6,767 nt of DNA from Microbacteriaceae bacterium (GTDB lineage Bacteria; Actinomycetota; Actinomycetes; Actinomycetales; Microbacteriaceae), in contig JAODAU010000340.1 in NCBI GenBank assembly GCA_025463615.1, positions 1 through 6,767 of the forward strand, in the 5' to 3' direction. The translations under genes were made by a program, and so were the position numbers. Below the pieces are notes generated by a model. The model was not told where the DNA came from. It was given only the letters and a program-made list of their open reading frames with translations, and did no database searches. Of the stretch, positions 1-5,839 are shown piece by piece; the first letter of the stretch is position 1; every line of letters begins with the position of its first letter.

Positions 1-83
1 ACCTCGACGCGATCCGTCGGCTGCAGGCCCGGATCGTGGAGCCGGTGCAGGCGCTCGGCGACGAGGTCGCGGTGCGGCGCTGA
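1..83 (+). CDS. 3' end of an unidentified gene (last 26 codons)
   Basis: Reading from base 3, 26 sense codons lead to a TGA at 81-83. The peptide ends in ...QALGDEVAVRR. Third positions are almost all G or C, as in the other genes of the window, and the charge and helix pattern (LDAIRRLQARIVEPV) looks like a real C-terminal helix. This supports the tail of a plus-strand gene entering from the left. The fragment is too short to assign a family. The stop lies 7 bases from the stop of the convergent surface-protein gene, so the two transcripts must overlap or terminate inside each other's coding sequence. Confidence 0.6.
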   Translation, partial: LDAIRRLQARIVEPVQALGDEVAVRR

Positions 84-90
84 GCGCGCA

Positions 91-3000
91 CTAACCCCGC
101 TTCACCGACCGTCGGCGGCCGGCGAGGACTCGCGCGACCACGATCGCGAGCCCGGCCAGGATGGCCAGGAGAGCCGCCGCGGCCGGGTTCGTCGGGTCGC
201 TTCCGGTGCTCGCCAGGGCGCTCGACCCCGGCGCCGCCGCGAGGGCCGCTCCCGGCTGGAAGCCGAGGACCGGCGCCGGGCCCGCCGTGACCGCGGGCGC
301 CGCCGGGTCGTGCACGGAGCCGTTCTCGAGGCCGTCGTCATCCCCGACCCCGCCGTCCGGCACCGTCAGCACCACATTGGTCGAGAGCCCGAACAGCGGC
401 AGGTTCGCCGCGGTCACGGCGCCGCCGTAGCCGGCGATCGAGCTGTAGCCGTAGTCGAAGAACGCCGGGGTGTGGCGCGGCGAGTACTTCCACCATCCGT
501 TGATCACCGTTCCGGGCAGGGTGAAGGCGACCTGGGCGAAGCCGCCCGGGTCGATCCCCGTCACCGTCCAGTCGATGAGGCCGAGGGGGAAGACCGCGCC
601 CGGGTGGCCGCTCGGGTCGGGGTCATCCATCGGCGAGACGTTCTGCAGCGTGCCCGTGCCCGTCGAGAGCACGATCCACTTCTGGTTGTCCCCCACGAAC
701 GCCGCCGACTTGCCCGACCCCGCGAGGGCGCCGGTGCCGGGGTAGGCGCCCTCGACCGCGTCGGGGATGCCGTCGGCATCCGAGTCCTGGCCCGCCGCCG
801 AGGCGACGCAGTTGGAGAACGTCGAGGTGGATCCGGCCACCGTCACCATCACGGTCAGCCCGGCCAGGTCGGTGCGGTCGGCGATGCTCAGCACCCGCAG
901 GCTCTCGCCCGTGGTCGGCGTGGTGAACAGCGGCACGCGGCCCTCGGGGTCGGCACAGCTGGAGTTGCCGAACACCTCGATGCTGCCCGCCGCCGTCGGC
1001 ACGTCGCGCAGCACCAGGAAGGTGCGCGCGGAGGCGCCGTGCGTCACGAGGTCCGCGGCGAGCACGGTCGGCGCGGACGGCGCGCCCGTCACGCCGACGC
1101 CGCCGGTCGTGGCGGAGATCGCGTTGTGCAGCATGCTCACGACGGCCGGGGTCGTGACCGCGATCGCGTTCGTCGAGCTGTTGGCGATCGTGTTGTCGTG
1201 AATGGATGCGGCGGCCTGCGCCTCGATGCCGACGCCGTTGGCGAGCGGACCCGCGGTGATGCGCCCGAAGGTGTTGCTGCCGACATCCGCCCCGGCAGCG
1301 ACCAGCTGGAGGCCCGTGGCGTTGCCCGCGACCGTGTTGCCCCGGCCGGCCCCGCCGATCACCGCGCCGGTCGCGTGGGACCCGACGAGGATCCCGATCA
1401 CGTTGGCGGCGGCGGATGACCCGAACTTCGCGGCGCCGACCCGGTTCGAGAACACCTGGGCGTTAGGGCCGCCGAGCGAGATGCCCGCGCGCGCCGAGTT
1501 GCCGACCGTGTTGTCGGGCCCGATCGTCGCGTTCGGACCCAGGGCCGAGATGCCGGCGTCGCCGATCGGGAGCGCGGTTGTCCCGTCCGCACCGAACCCG
1601 ATCGTGTTGCCGCTCACGACGGCGCCCGTCACATCGGGGTCGATGTCGATGCCCGTGAACTCCCCGCCCACCGAGTTCTGCGACACGGTCGGCGCGGGCA
1701 CGCCGGAGAGCTTGATGCCCGAGTACAGGCTGACCGAGGCGGCGGACGATGCGCCGACGGTGTTGCCGTTGACCGCGAGCCGCGCGCCCGATCCGGACAC
1801 CCAGATCTCCTTGTCGTCGTGGTTCAGCACGGTGTTGCCGCTGATCGTGGTGTTGTCGGCGGCATTCCACACCTCGATGCCCTCGGCGACGCCGCCGGTC
1901 GTCGGCCGGGTGACCGTGCCGATGCGGTTGCCCGAGATCGTGTCGCCGGTGCCGAGGAGCGGCCCGTCCAGGGGACCGCCGAGCCCCACTCCCCCGGGGT
2001 AGTGGTAGCCGATGGTGACCAGCCCGTCGCCGGCATCCTGCACGGACACCTGCACGTTGCCGGAGACGAGGAGGTCGGTCGTCGCCCCGGCGAGCTGGTT
2101 GCCGGTGACGACCGCGCCCGGAACGCCGTCGAGGCGCAGGTTGACCCGCGCGGCGCCCAGCAGCGAACTCTGGTCCGCCGCGACGCCGATCAGGTTGCCG
2201 GTCACCTGCGGCGAGACGATGCCGGCCCCGGCGAGGGACAGGTTCGTGGTGAAGCCGGCGATGTGGTTGCCGCTGACGACGATTCCGTTGACCGGCACGT
2301 CGGCACCCGAGAAGACCACGACACCGAGGGGACCGGATCCGGGCACCAGGGTGCCGTCGGCACGCTCGCCGATCCAGTTGTCCTGCACGACCAGGGAGCT
2401 GATCGGCGCGATGGGGGAGATGGCCGCGGCCTGCACCGTTCCGGCGATCACGTTGCCCGCTCCCGGGCCGCCGATGGTGACTGCGCCGCTCGAATCAGCC
2501 ACCACCCCGAACTTCGGCGCGCCCGCCACGCCGCCGGGCGACACCCCGATCGAGGACGACGTCAGTGTCGCCCCCGCGCTGCCGTCGAAGAAGACCCCGA
2601 AGTCGCCGCTCGAGACCACCGAGACCTTCGTGATGGTCACCCCGGCCGCGTTCTTCACGTGCAGCGAGGAGCCCGAGATCGTCGGCATCCCCGAGGCCTC
2701 GGTGCCGTCGATCGTCGCGCCCGTCTTCGTGATCTCCGGCAGGGCCGACGCGGCGGTGATCGTGGTCGACCCGGCGGGCAGGGCGAAGGCGATCCTGGTG
2801 CCGCCGACCCCGGCATCCAACGACTGGATGGCGGCGCGCAGGGTGCACTCGGGCGCGGCCGGCGTGCCGACCGTGCCCCCGGTGTCGCAACCGCGGTTCG
2901 GGTCGGTGGCCGGGGCGTCGCCCGTGGAGTTGACGATCAGCGAGGGCTCCGTCAGCGTGTGCCCGACCGATGTGGAAGTCGTGCCCGCCGAGTCCACGAC

Positions 3001-3840
3001 GACCAGGGATGCCGTGTGCGGCGACCCGTCGGCATACGTGTGGTGGGCGGTCGGCGTGGTCGTCGTCTCGGTCGAGCCGTCGCCGTAGGTCCAGCGGTAG
3101 CTCGCGACGGTCGCGGGGCTCACCGCGGTGGAGGCCGAGCCGTCGAAGGTCCACTCGTGCGCCGCCGGCCCCGAAAGTGCCGCGCTGAAGGCGGCGGTCG
3201 GCGGGGTCGCCGGCGTCGTGGCCGGATGCAGCGGAATGAAGATCTGCGCCCCGCCCACCTGCGCGGCCAGGAACTGGTCACCGGTGAAGCGCCCGAAGTC
3301 GTCGTTGAGCGAGAAGTTCACGGTGCACGGCACGCCGATGGTGCACACCACCTGCCACGTCGAGAGCTGGCCCACCTGCTGGCCGCCTATGATCTCGGGG
3401 TAGTAGAGCCAGCCGTGCGAGGTGGCGCTGAAGACCTGCTCCCAGTGGTCGGTCATCGAACTGGTGATGGAGATCCAGGTCTGCCCGTTCGGCGCGTGGG
3501 TCGGGGTGAGCGTGACGACGGCCTGGTGCAGCGCTGTCACGGTCGCGCTGCCCAGGGTGAAGTAGTTGCGGTAGTCGACGATGGGGCAGGGCCAGGCGCT
3601 CGCCGGATCGGTCGCGGCGCAGTAGTCGGCGATGCCGCCCGGCCGCGCGGTGTACGAGAAGCCGGCGGTCTGCGGCTGGCCGGCGCTGATCGGCTGCACG
3701 ATGAGGTCGCTCGGCTGCGCCCCCGGCACGTCGGACCAGACGACGGCCGCCGAGGCGGACTGTGCCGCGAGCGGGAGGGCCCCGACGGCGAGAAGTGCGG
3801 CGACCGCGAGCGCGGCGACGCGACGAGACGAACGGGACAT
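91..3840 (-). CDS. Large cell-wall-anchored beta-helix surface protein (PKD, CSLREA-like, choice-of-anchor-U-like, LASTG)
   Basis: This 1249-residue exported protein is probably an adhesin or carbohydrate-contacting surface protein; no catalytic site is evident. Residues 1-31 are a signal peptide (basic start, Ala/Leu core, cleavage near SASA-AVVW). Residues 32-210 are an unrecognised domain with Cys 74, 85, 166 and 172. Residues 215-297 form a PKD fold (WTYGDGS at 250-256, HHTYADG at 266-272). Residues 300-345 resemble the CSLREA segment (ECTLRAAIQ at 331-339). Residues 375-920 are a parallel beta-helix with repeated SGNxIG motifs. Residues 922-1013 match the Ig-like module usually following such helices (SIEVFGNSSC, STSTFSNC). 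DSDADGIPDAVEG at 1019-1031 is a calcium-binding type segment. Residues 1050-1178 resemble choice-of-anchor U (PDGGVGDDDGLENG). LASTG at 1209-1213, a membrane helix at 1217-1236 and a basic tail form a class-E-sortase type sorting signal. The start was chosen at 3840 because GGAGG lies 7 bases upstream; an in-frame start at 3870 would put ten residues before the signal peptide and lacks this support. Family assignments are from motif recognition only. Confidence 0.9.
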   Translation of the reverse strand: MSRSSRRVAALAVAALLAVGALPLAAQSASAAVVWSDVPGAQPSDLIVQPISAGQPQTAGFSYTARPGGIADYCAATDPASAWPCPIVDYRNYFTLGSATVTALHQAVVTLTPTHAPNGQTWISITSSMTDHWEQVFSATSHGWLYYPEIIGGQQVGQLSTWQVVCTIGVPCTVNFSLNDDFGRFTGDQFLAAQVGGAQIFIPLHPATTPATPPTAAFSAALSGPAAHEWTFDGSASTAVSPATVASYRWTYGDGSTETTTTPTAHHTYADGSPHTASLVVVDSAGTTSTSVGHTLTEPSLIVNSTGDAPATDPNRGCDTGGTVGTPAAPECTLRAAIQSLDAGVGGTRIAFALPAGSTTITAASALPEITKTGATIDGTEASGMPTISGSSLHVKNAAGVTITKVSVVSSGDFGVFFDGSAGATLTSSSIGVSPGGVAGAPKFGVVADSSGAVTIGGPGAGNVIAGTVQAAAISPIAPISSLVVQDNWIGERADGTLVPGSGPLGVVVFSGADVPVNGIVVSGNHIAGFTTNLSLAGAGIVSPQVTGNLIGVAADQSSLLGAARVNLRLDGVPGAVVTGNQLAGATTDLLVSGNVQVSVQDAGDGLVTIGYHYPGGVGLGGPLDGPLLGTGDTISGNRIGTVTRPTTGGVAEGIEVWNAADNTTISGNTVLNHDDKEIWVSGSGARLAVNGNTVGASSAASVSLYSGIKLSGVPAPTVSQNSVGGEFTGIDIDPDVTGAVVSGNTIGFGADGTTALPIGDAGISALGPNATIGPDNTVGNSARAGISLGGPNAQVFSNRVGAAKFGSSAAANVIGILVGSHATGAVIGGAGRGNTVAGNATGLQLVAAGADVGSNTFGRITAGPLANGVGIEAQAAASIHDNTIANSSTNAIAVTTPAVVSMLHNAISATTGGVGVTGAPSAPTVLAADLVTHGASARTFLVLRDVPTAAGSIEVFGNSSCADPEGRVPLFTTPTTGESLRVLSIADRTDLAGLTVMVTVAGSTSTFSNCVASAAGQDSDADGIPDAVEGAYPGTGALAGSGKSAAFVGDNQKWIVLSTGTGTLQNVSPMDDPDPSGHPGAVFPLGLIDWTVTGIDPGGFAQVAFTLPGTVINGWWKYSPRHTPAFFDYGYSSIAGYGGAVTAANLPLFGLSTNVVLTVPDGGVGDDDGLENGSVHDPAAPAVTAGPAPVLGFQPGAALAAAPGSSALASTGSDPTNPAAAALLAILAGLAIVVARVLAGRRRSVKRG
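202..216 (-). other. LASTG cell-wall sorting motif
   Basis: Read on the minus strand, these 15 bases are CTG GCG AGC ACC GGA, encoding Leu-Ala-Ser-Thr-Gly at residues 1209-1213. A hydrophobic stretch (1217-1236) and the tail GRRRSVKRG follow, the standard order of a sortase substrate. Ala at the second position, where Pro is usual, is the form preferred by class E sortases of high-GC Gram-positive bacteria. No sortase gene is in this window, so the enzyme must be encoded elsewhere. Confidence 0.8.
1080..2718 (-). repeat. Protein-level parallel beta-helix repeats within the surface protein
   Basis: Residues about 375-920 hold many degenerate turns of a parallel beta-helix. The visible signature is a short strand ending in GNxIG or GNxVxG. 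Examples are VVSGNHIAG (521-529), VTGNLIG (546-552), ISGNRIG (635-641), VNGNTVG (690-696), VVSGNTIG (741-748) and IHDNTIAN (880-887). Longer pairs resemble the widespread IGG..GNVIAG / WIGxxADGT pattern (456-467 with 489-497, and 747-754 alone). The copies are too diverged at the DNA level to be exact nucleotide repeats, so recombination between them is not suggested. They explain the length of the gene and its Asn/Gly/Thr/Val-rich composition. Confidence 0.8.
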
Positions 3841-3933
3841 GGAAAGACCTCCGGGTGGACTCCGGGGCACACTCTCGCAGACCGGCCGACCGCGCGATAT
3901 CCCCCGAACGGCGTATTCCTCCAGGGGCGCGGA
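3841..3933. other. Gap between the regulator and the surface-protein gene
   Basis: These 93 bases separate two co-directional minus-strand genes. Apart from the ribosome binding site I see no convincing -35/-10 pair and no strong hairpin; the best inverted match is only about four or five C:G pairs. Co-transcription of the two genes is therefore possible, though an internal promoter cannot be excluded by eye. Confidence 0.4.
3848..3852 (-). promoter_or_regulatory. Ribosome binding site that decides the surface-protein start
   Basis: GGAGG on the minus strand sits 7 bases before the ATG at 3840-3838. The ATG is followed by a classic signal peptide, so this site fixes the start there rather than at the in-frame ATG at 3870. 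Confidence 0.8.
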
Positions 3934-5019
3934 TCAGGCGTCGGCGTGGTGGGCGAGGATCTCGTCCGCCGCCGCGACCGCTCGCACTCGGCCCGAGACG
4001 CCGAGCTTGCGGTAGATCGTGTCGAGGTGCTTCTTGACCGTCGAGGGTGCCACGTGCAGCCCCGCCGCGATCTGGGCGTTGGTGGAACCCGTGCGCACAA
4101 GCGCGAGCACCTCGGCCTCGCGCGGGCTGAGCCCGACGACGGCGAGCCGGGGCTCCACGGGGCGGGCCCCGCCCGGCTGGGCGAGCACGGCATCCGGTCG
4201 CTGCGTTCCGCCCGGCAGGAAGCGCAGCACCAGGCGCCGCTCGCCGACCGCCGCGCTGAGCGGGCGCAACAGCTCGTCGTCACCGCGCGCGAGGCCGGCC
4301 CGCTGCCGCTCGATCCAGCGCAGCACCGTGGTCGGGAGCACGCTCTCGATCGCCGGTCGCCCGAAGAAGCGGTACACCTCGAGCAGCGCGCCCTCCGTGA
4401 CCTCGACCGGCGGATCCGCCAGCAGGATGACCCCGGATCCGGCGCTGTCGAGGGCCTTCGCGCTCGCGGCGAGCAGGGCGGTGAGGCGGGCCCGCTCGCG
4501 CGCGTTGCGCCAGCCCTGCGCGAGGTGCGGGCGCACCAGGTTGAGCACCGCGCGGTCCCGCTCGTCGAAGTCGCGGGTGCCGCGGTTCATCGCGAACGCG
4601 ACCACCGTCGGGCGCGGCGCGGCCAGCGCGATCGACATCTGGAACTCGACGCCGAGAAGGCGGTAGAAGCCGTCGTACAGCGGGTTCGCGCGCCACTCCT
4701 CCACCGTGGCGAAGTCGGAGATCTTGAACGCCGAGCCGTCGCCGCTTGCCGCGAATGCGGCGATCAGCGGATGCCCCGCCGAATGCCGCGCGAGCAGCTC
4801 CTCGCCCCCCGGCGGAACCGGCACCTCGGCGGGGTTCGACCAGAACTCGAAGCGCCCGGCCGACGGCTCGACCTCGTTGAGCGACGTGATCTCCGACGAC
4901 ACCAGGGTGGCCAGCCCGGCGAGCGCCGCCTGCGCGAATGCGTCCGGTGTGTCGGTCTCGGAGACGGCGTGCATCACGTCGAAGGCCGCGCGGTAGTCAC
5001 GCTCCGAGATCCTGGCCAT
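3934..5019 (-). CDS. Stand-alone LuxR-type transcriptional regulator (GAF-like, PAS-like, HTH)
   Basis: This 361-residue cytoplasmic DNA-binding regulator has a typical LuxR/NarL helix-turn-helix at about residues 294-352. It opens with GLSPREAEVLALVRTG, and NAQIAAGLHVAPSTVKKHLD forms the helix-turn-helix proper, followed by YRKLGVSGRVRAV. Residues 1-170 look like a GAF-type sensory fold, ending in AMNRGTRDFDERDRAVLNLVRPHL, a stretch common in actinobacterial LuxR-type regulators. Residues 190-285 look like a degenerate PAS-like domain. There is no receiver domain, so it is not an ordinary response regulator; the ligand or signal is unknown. The ATG at 5019 has GGAGGG 8 bases upstream. It is divergent from hsp20 and co-directional with the surface-protein gene 93 bases downstream, which makes that gene the natural first candidate target. 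The family call is firm, the target is inference. Confidence 0.9.
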   Translation of the reverse strand: MARISERDYRAAFDVMHAVSETDTPDAFAQAALAGLATLVSSEITSLNEVEPSAGRFEFWSNPAEVPVPPGGEELLARHSAGHPLIAAFAASGDGSAFKISDFATVEEWRANPLYDGFYRLLGVEFQMSIALAAPRPTVVAFAMNRGTRDFDERDRAVLNLVRPHLAQGWRNARERARLTALLAASAKALDSAGSGVILLADPPVEVTEGALLEVYRFFGRPAIESVLPTTVLRWIERQRAGLARGDDELLRPLSAAVGERRLVLRFLPGGTQRPDAVLAQPGGARPVEPRLAVVGLSPREAEVLALVRTGSTNAQIAAGLHVAPSTVKKHLDTIYRKLGVSGRVRAVAAADEILAHHADA

Positions 5020-5104
5020 GGCGTTCGCCCTCCGTCACCCGACGGCGACACGAGTCGGACGTTACTACACGGGTCGGGCGCGGTGAAAAAGTGCGAAATT
5101 CGAC
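5020..5104. other. luxR-proximal half of the divergent intergenic region
   Basis: This stretch must hold the promoter of the minus-strand regulator. I see only a weak candidate (TTTTTC and TAGTAA on the minus strand, 17 apart) and no named operator. A short inverted repeat (CCGAC at 5039-5043, GTCGG at 5054-5058) is within what chance gives at this base composition. Confidence 0.3.
5028..5033 (-). promoter_or_regulatory. Ribosome binding site of the LuxR-type regulator
   Basis: GGAGGG on the minus strand lies 8 bases before the ATG at 5019-5017. It supports the full-length 361-residue start. Confidence 0.75.
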
Positions 5105-5131
5105 TTGGCACTCAGCCCCCGAGAGTGCTAA
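5105..5131 (+). promoter_or_regulatory. CIRCE operator (HrcA binding site) upstream of hsp20
   Basis: TTGGCACTC, nine bases, then GAGTGCTAA. The CIRCE consensus is TTAGCACTC-N9-GAGTGCTAA, so 17 of 18 arm positions match and the spacer is exactly nine. The only change is G for A at the third base of the left arm. CIRCE is bound by the repressor HrcA, which releases DNA when GroEL is busy with unfolded protein. The site ends 61 bases before the hsp20 start codon. Its left arm also contains TTGGCA, a near-consensus -35 hexamer, so repressor binding could directly block polymerase. Neither hrcA nor groEL is in the window. Confidence 0.95.
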
Positions 5132-5136
5132 ATAAT
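5105..5136 (+). promoter_or_regulatory. Candidate hsp20 promoter overlapping CIRCE
   Basis: TTGGCA at 5105-5110 is one base from the TTGACA -35 consensus. An A/T-rich run follows, striking in this GC-rich DNA. Possible -10 hexamers are TAAATA (5129-5134, spacer 18, weak) and AATAAT (5131-5136, one base from TATAAT but spacer 20). Transcription would then begin around 5140-5145, with HAIR in the early leader. TATACA at 5168-5173 is an alternative -10 without a good -35. The -10 choice is uncertain. Confidence 0.45.
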
Positions 5137-5148
5137 TAAGTACACAAC

Positions 5149-5169
5149 CTTGAGTCGCATCGACTCATA
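5149..5169 (+). promoter_or_regulatory. HAIR-like operator (HspR binding site) upstream of hsp20
   Basis: CTTGAGT, seven bases, then ACTCATA. The HAIR consensus for the actinobacterial repressor HspR is CTTGAGT-N7-ACTCAAG. The left arm is perfect, the spacer is exact and the right arm matches 5 of 7, giving 12 of 14. The site starts 17 bases after CIRCE and ends 23 bases before the hsp20 ATG, just ahead of the ribosome binding site. HspR normally controls the dnaK operon, clpB and, in some actinobacteria, small heat-shock genes, so the location is sensible. The degenerate right arm leaves some doubt about affinity. Confidence 0.8.
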
Positions 5170-5175
5170 TACACG

Positions 5176-5183
5176 AAAGGGGA
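5176..5183 (+). promoter_or_regulatory. Ribosome binding site of hsp20
   Basis: AAAGGGGA lies 9 bases before the ATG at 5193. A second in-frame ATG (5199) would be 15 bases away, so 5193 is the better start. Confidence 0.7.
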
Positions 5184-5192
5184 ATCTACATC

Positions 5193-5612
5193 ATGGCTAT
5201 GTCTTTCGATCCTTTCAGCGAGATGGATCGCCTCACGAGCTCGCTCCTCGGGGTCAGGCAGGGTCCGCGCTTCATGCCGGTGGACCTCTACCGCGAGGGT
5301 GACCGGTACATCCTCAACGCCGACATGCCGGGCATCGACCCGGGTTCGGTGGATATCGACGTGGACGGCCAGCTGCTCACCATCCGCGCCCAGCGCACCG
5401 CGGCCACGGCCGAGGGGGCAAAGTGGCTGGCGCAGGAACGCCCGTCCGGTTCGTACCTGCGGCAGTTCAGTCTCGGCGACGGCGTCGACCCGGAGCAGAT
5501 CAGCGCGCACTACGACAACGGCGTGCTCAGCGTGATCCTGCCGGTGAGCGAGCGGGCCAAGCCGCGCAAGATCGAGATCCACAGCGGATCGCAGAACCAG
5601 GTCACCGCATAG
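5193..5612 (+). CDS. Small heat-shock protein, Hsp20 / alpha-crystallin family
   Basis: This 139-residue cytoplasmic chaperone belongs to the family that forms oligomers and holds unfolding proteins without ATP, for later refolding by DnaK/ClpB. The alpha-crystallin domain spans about residues 29-131. It opens with PVDLYREGDRYILNADMPGI (29-48) and includes VDIDVDGQLLTIRAQR (53-68) and the diagnostic GVLSVILPV (110-118). A C-terminal IEI at 127-129 fits the I/V-x-I/V motif that packs into a neighbouring subunit. Length is typical of bacterial family members. Upstream are CIRCE and HAIR operators, predicting repression by HrcA and HspR at normal temperature and induction by heat or unfolded protein. 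A small open frame begins 22 bases downstream with its own ribosome binding site. The assignment is secure; the exact subfamily name (hsp18 or hsp20) is not. Confidence 0.96.
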   Translation: MAMSFDPFSEMDRLTSSLLGVRQGPRFMPVDLYREGDRYILNADMPGIDPGSVDIDVDGQLLTIRAQRTAATAEGAKWLAQERPSGSYLRQFSLGDGVDPEQISAHYDNGVLSVILPVSERAKPRKIEIHSGSQNQVTA

Positions 5613-5634
5613 CGCAGTCCAGGGAGATCGTGCG

Positions 5635-5764
5635 ATGACACCACGTGTCGCCTCGCTCTCGGAGGCGTCAGTCGATGAGTGCCTGCTCGCGATCGTGCTC
5701 GACGATCCCGAGCTGTTCGACCTCGAGTTCGCGACCCTGTCCGACGATGTCGAACCGCCAGTAG
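5635..5764 (+). CDS. Small acidic reading frame after hsp20, 3' end unresolved
   Basis: AGGGAG at 5621-5626 is 8 bases before the ATG at 5635, only 22 bases after the hsp20 stop, which suggests translational coupling or one transcript. The first 42 codons have strong G/C third positions and read as a small acidic protein (VDECLLAIVLDDPELFDLEF at residues 13-32). I do not recognise a family with certainty. From about 5752 the codons become ordinary (GAA CCG CCA GTA GTG AAC ACT). The open frame continues unbroken to 6375, but this would run through three hairpins and 459 bases antisense to the hydrolase. Stops lie in both other frames close by: TAG TGA at 5762-5767 and TGA at 5772-5774. The coordinates assume a one-base shift near 5758, with the stop at 5762-5764. 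It could instead be a longer protein or a decayed gene. Confidence 0.4.
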
Positions 5765-5794
5765 TGAACACTGACACCGCCGATCACCCGGCCC

Positions 5795-5812
5795 GCAGCG
5801 GATGTCCGCTGC
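5795..5812. repeat. Perfect 8-bp inverted repeat (hairpin 1 of 3)
   Basis: GCAGCGGA at 5795-5802 is followed after two bases by its exact complement TCCGCTGC at 5805-5812. As RNA it would form a seven-pair stem with a four-base loop. It could act in termination after the hsp20 transcript or be a palindromic protein site. There is no T-run after it. Confidence 0.6.
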
Positions 5813-5826
5813 CGTTCCCGCGCATC

Positions 5827-5839
5827 GCTGCGGCGCAGC
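5827..5839. repeat. Short inverted repeat (hairpin 2 of 3)
   Basis: GCTGC at 5827-5831 and GCAGC at 5835-5839 enclose GGC. It is short and could be chance, but it sits directly between two stronger hairpins. Confidence 0.35.

Noticed and set aside
310..1419. A 369-codon plus-strand open frame within the surface-protein gene
   Set aside because: Arg/Gly/Val/Ala-rich shadow of the minus-strand beta-helix coding sequence, with no recognisable motif.
3808..3840. Tat (twin-arginine) signal in the surface protein
   Set aside because: SRRVAAL has two arginines but lacks the usual hydrophobic residue pattern after them; an ordinary Sec signal explains the sequence.
3841..3870. Ten-residue longer start of the surface protein at 3870
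   Set aside because: It would place MPRSPPGGLS before the signal peptide and would translate through the GGAGG site that is properly spaced for the ATG at 3840.
5039..5058. Inverted repeat CCGAC...GTCGG near the LuxR-type gene as an autoregulatory site
   Set aside because: Five base pairs with a ten-base spacer is expected by chance in DNA of this composition.
1819..5139. A 1106-codon plus-strand open frame antisense to the surface-protein and LuxR genes
   Set aside because: It is a shadow frame caused by strong codon bias in GC-rich DNA: its product is low-complexity Arg/Gly/Ala/Asp, it spans two recognisable minus-strand genes and the gap between them, and it has no domain.
5136..5777. 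A 213-codon minus-strand open frame over hsp20
   Set aside because: It is antisense to a clear Hsp20 gene and covers the HAIR element and ribosome binding site; its sequence has no motif.
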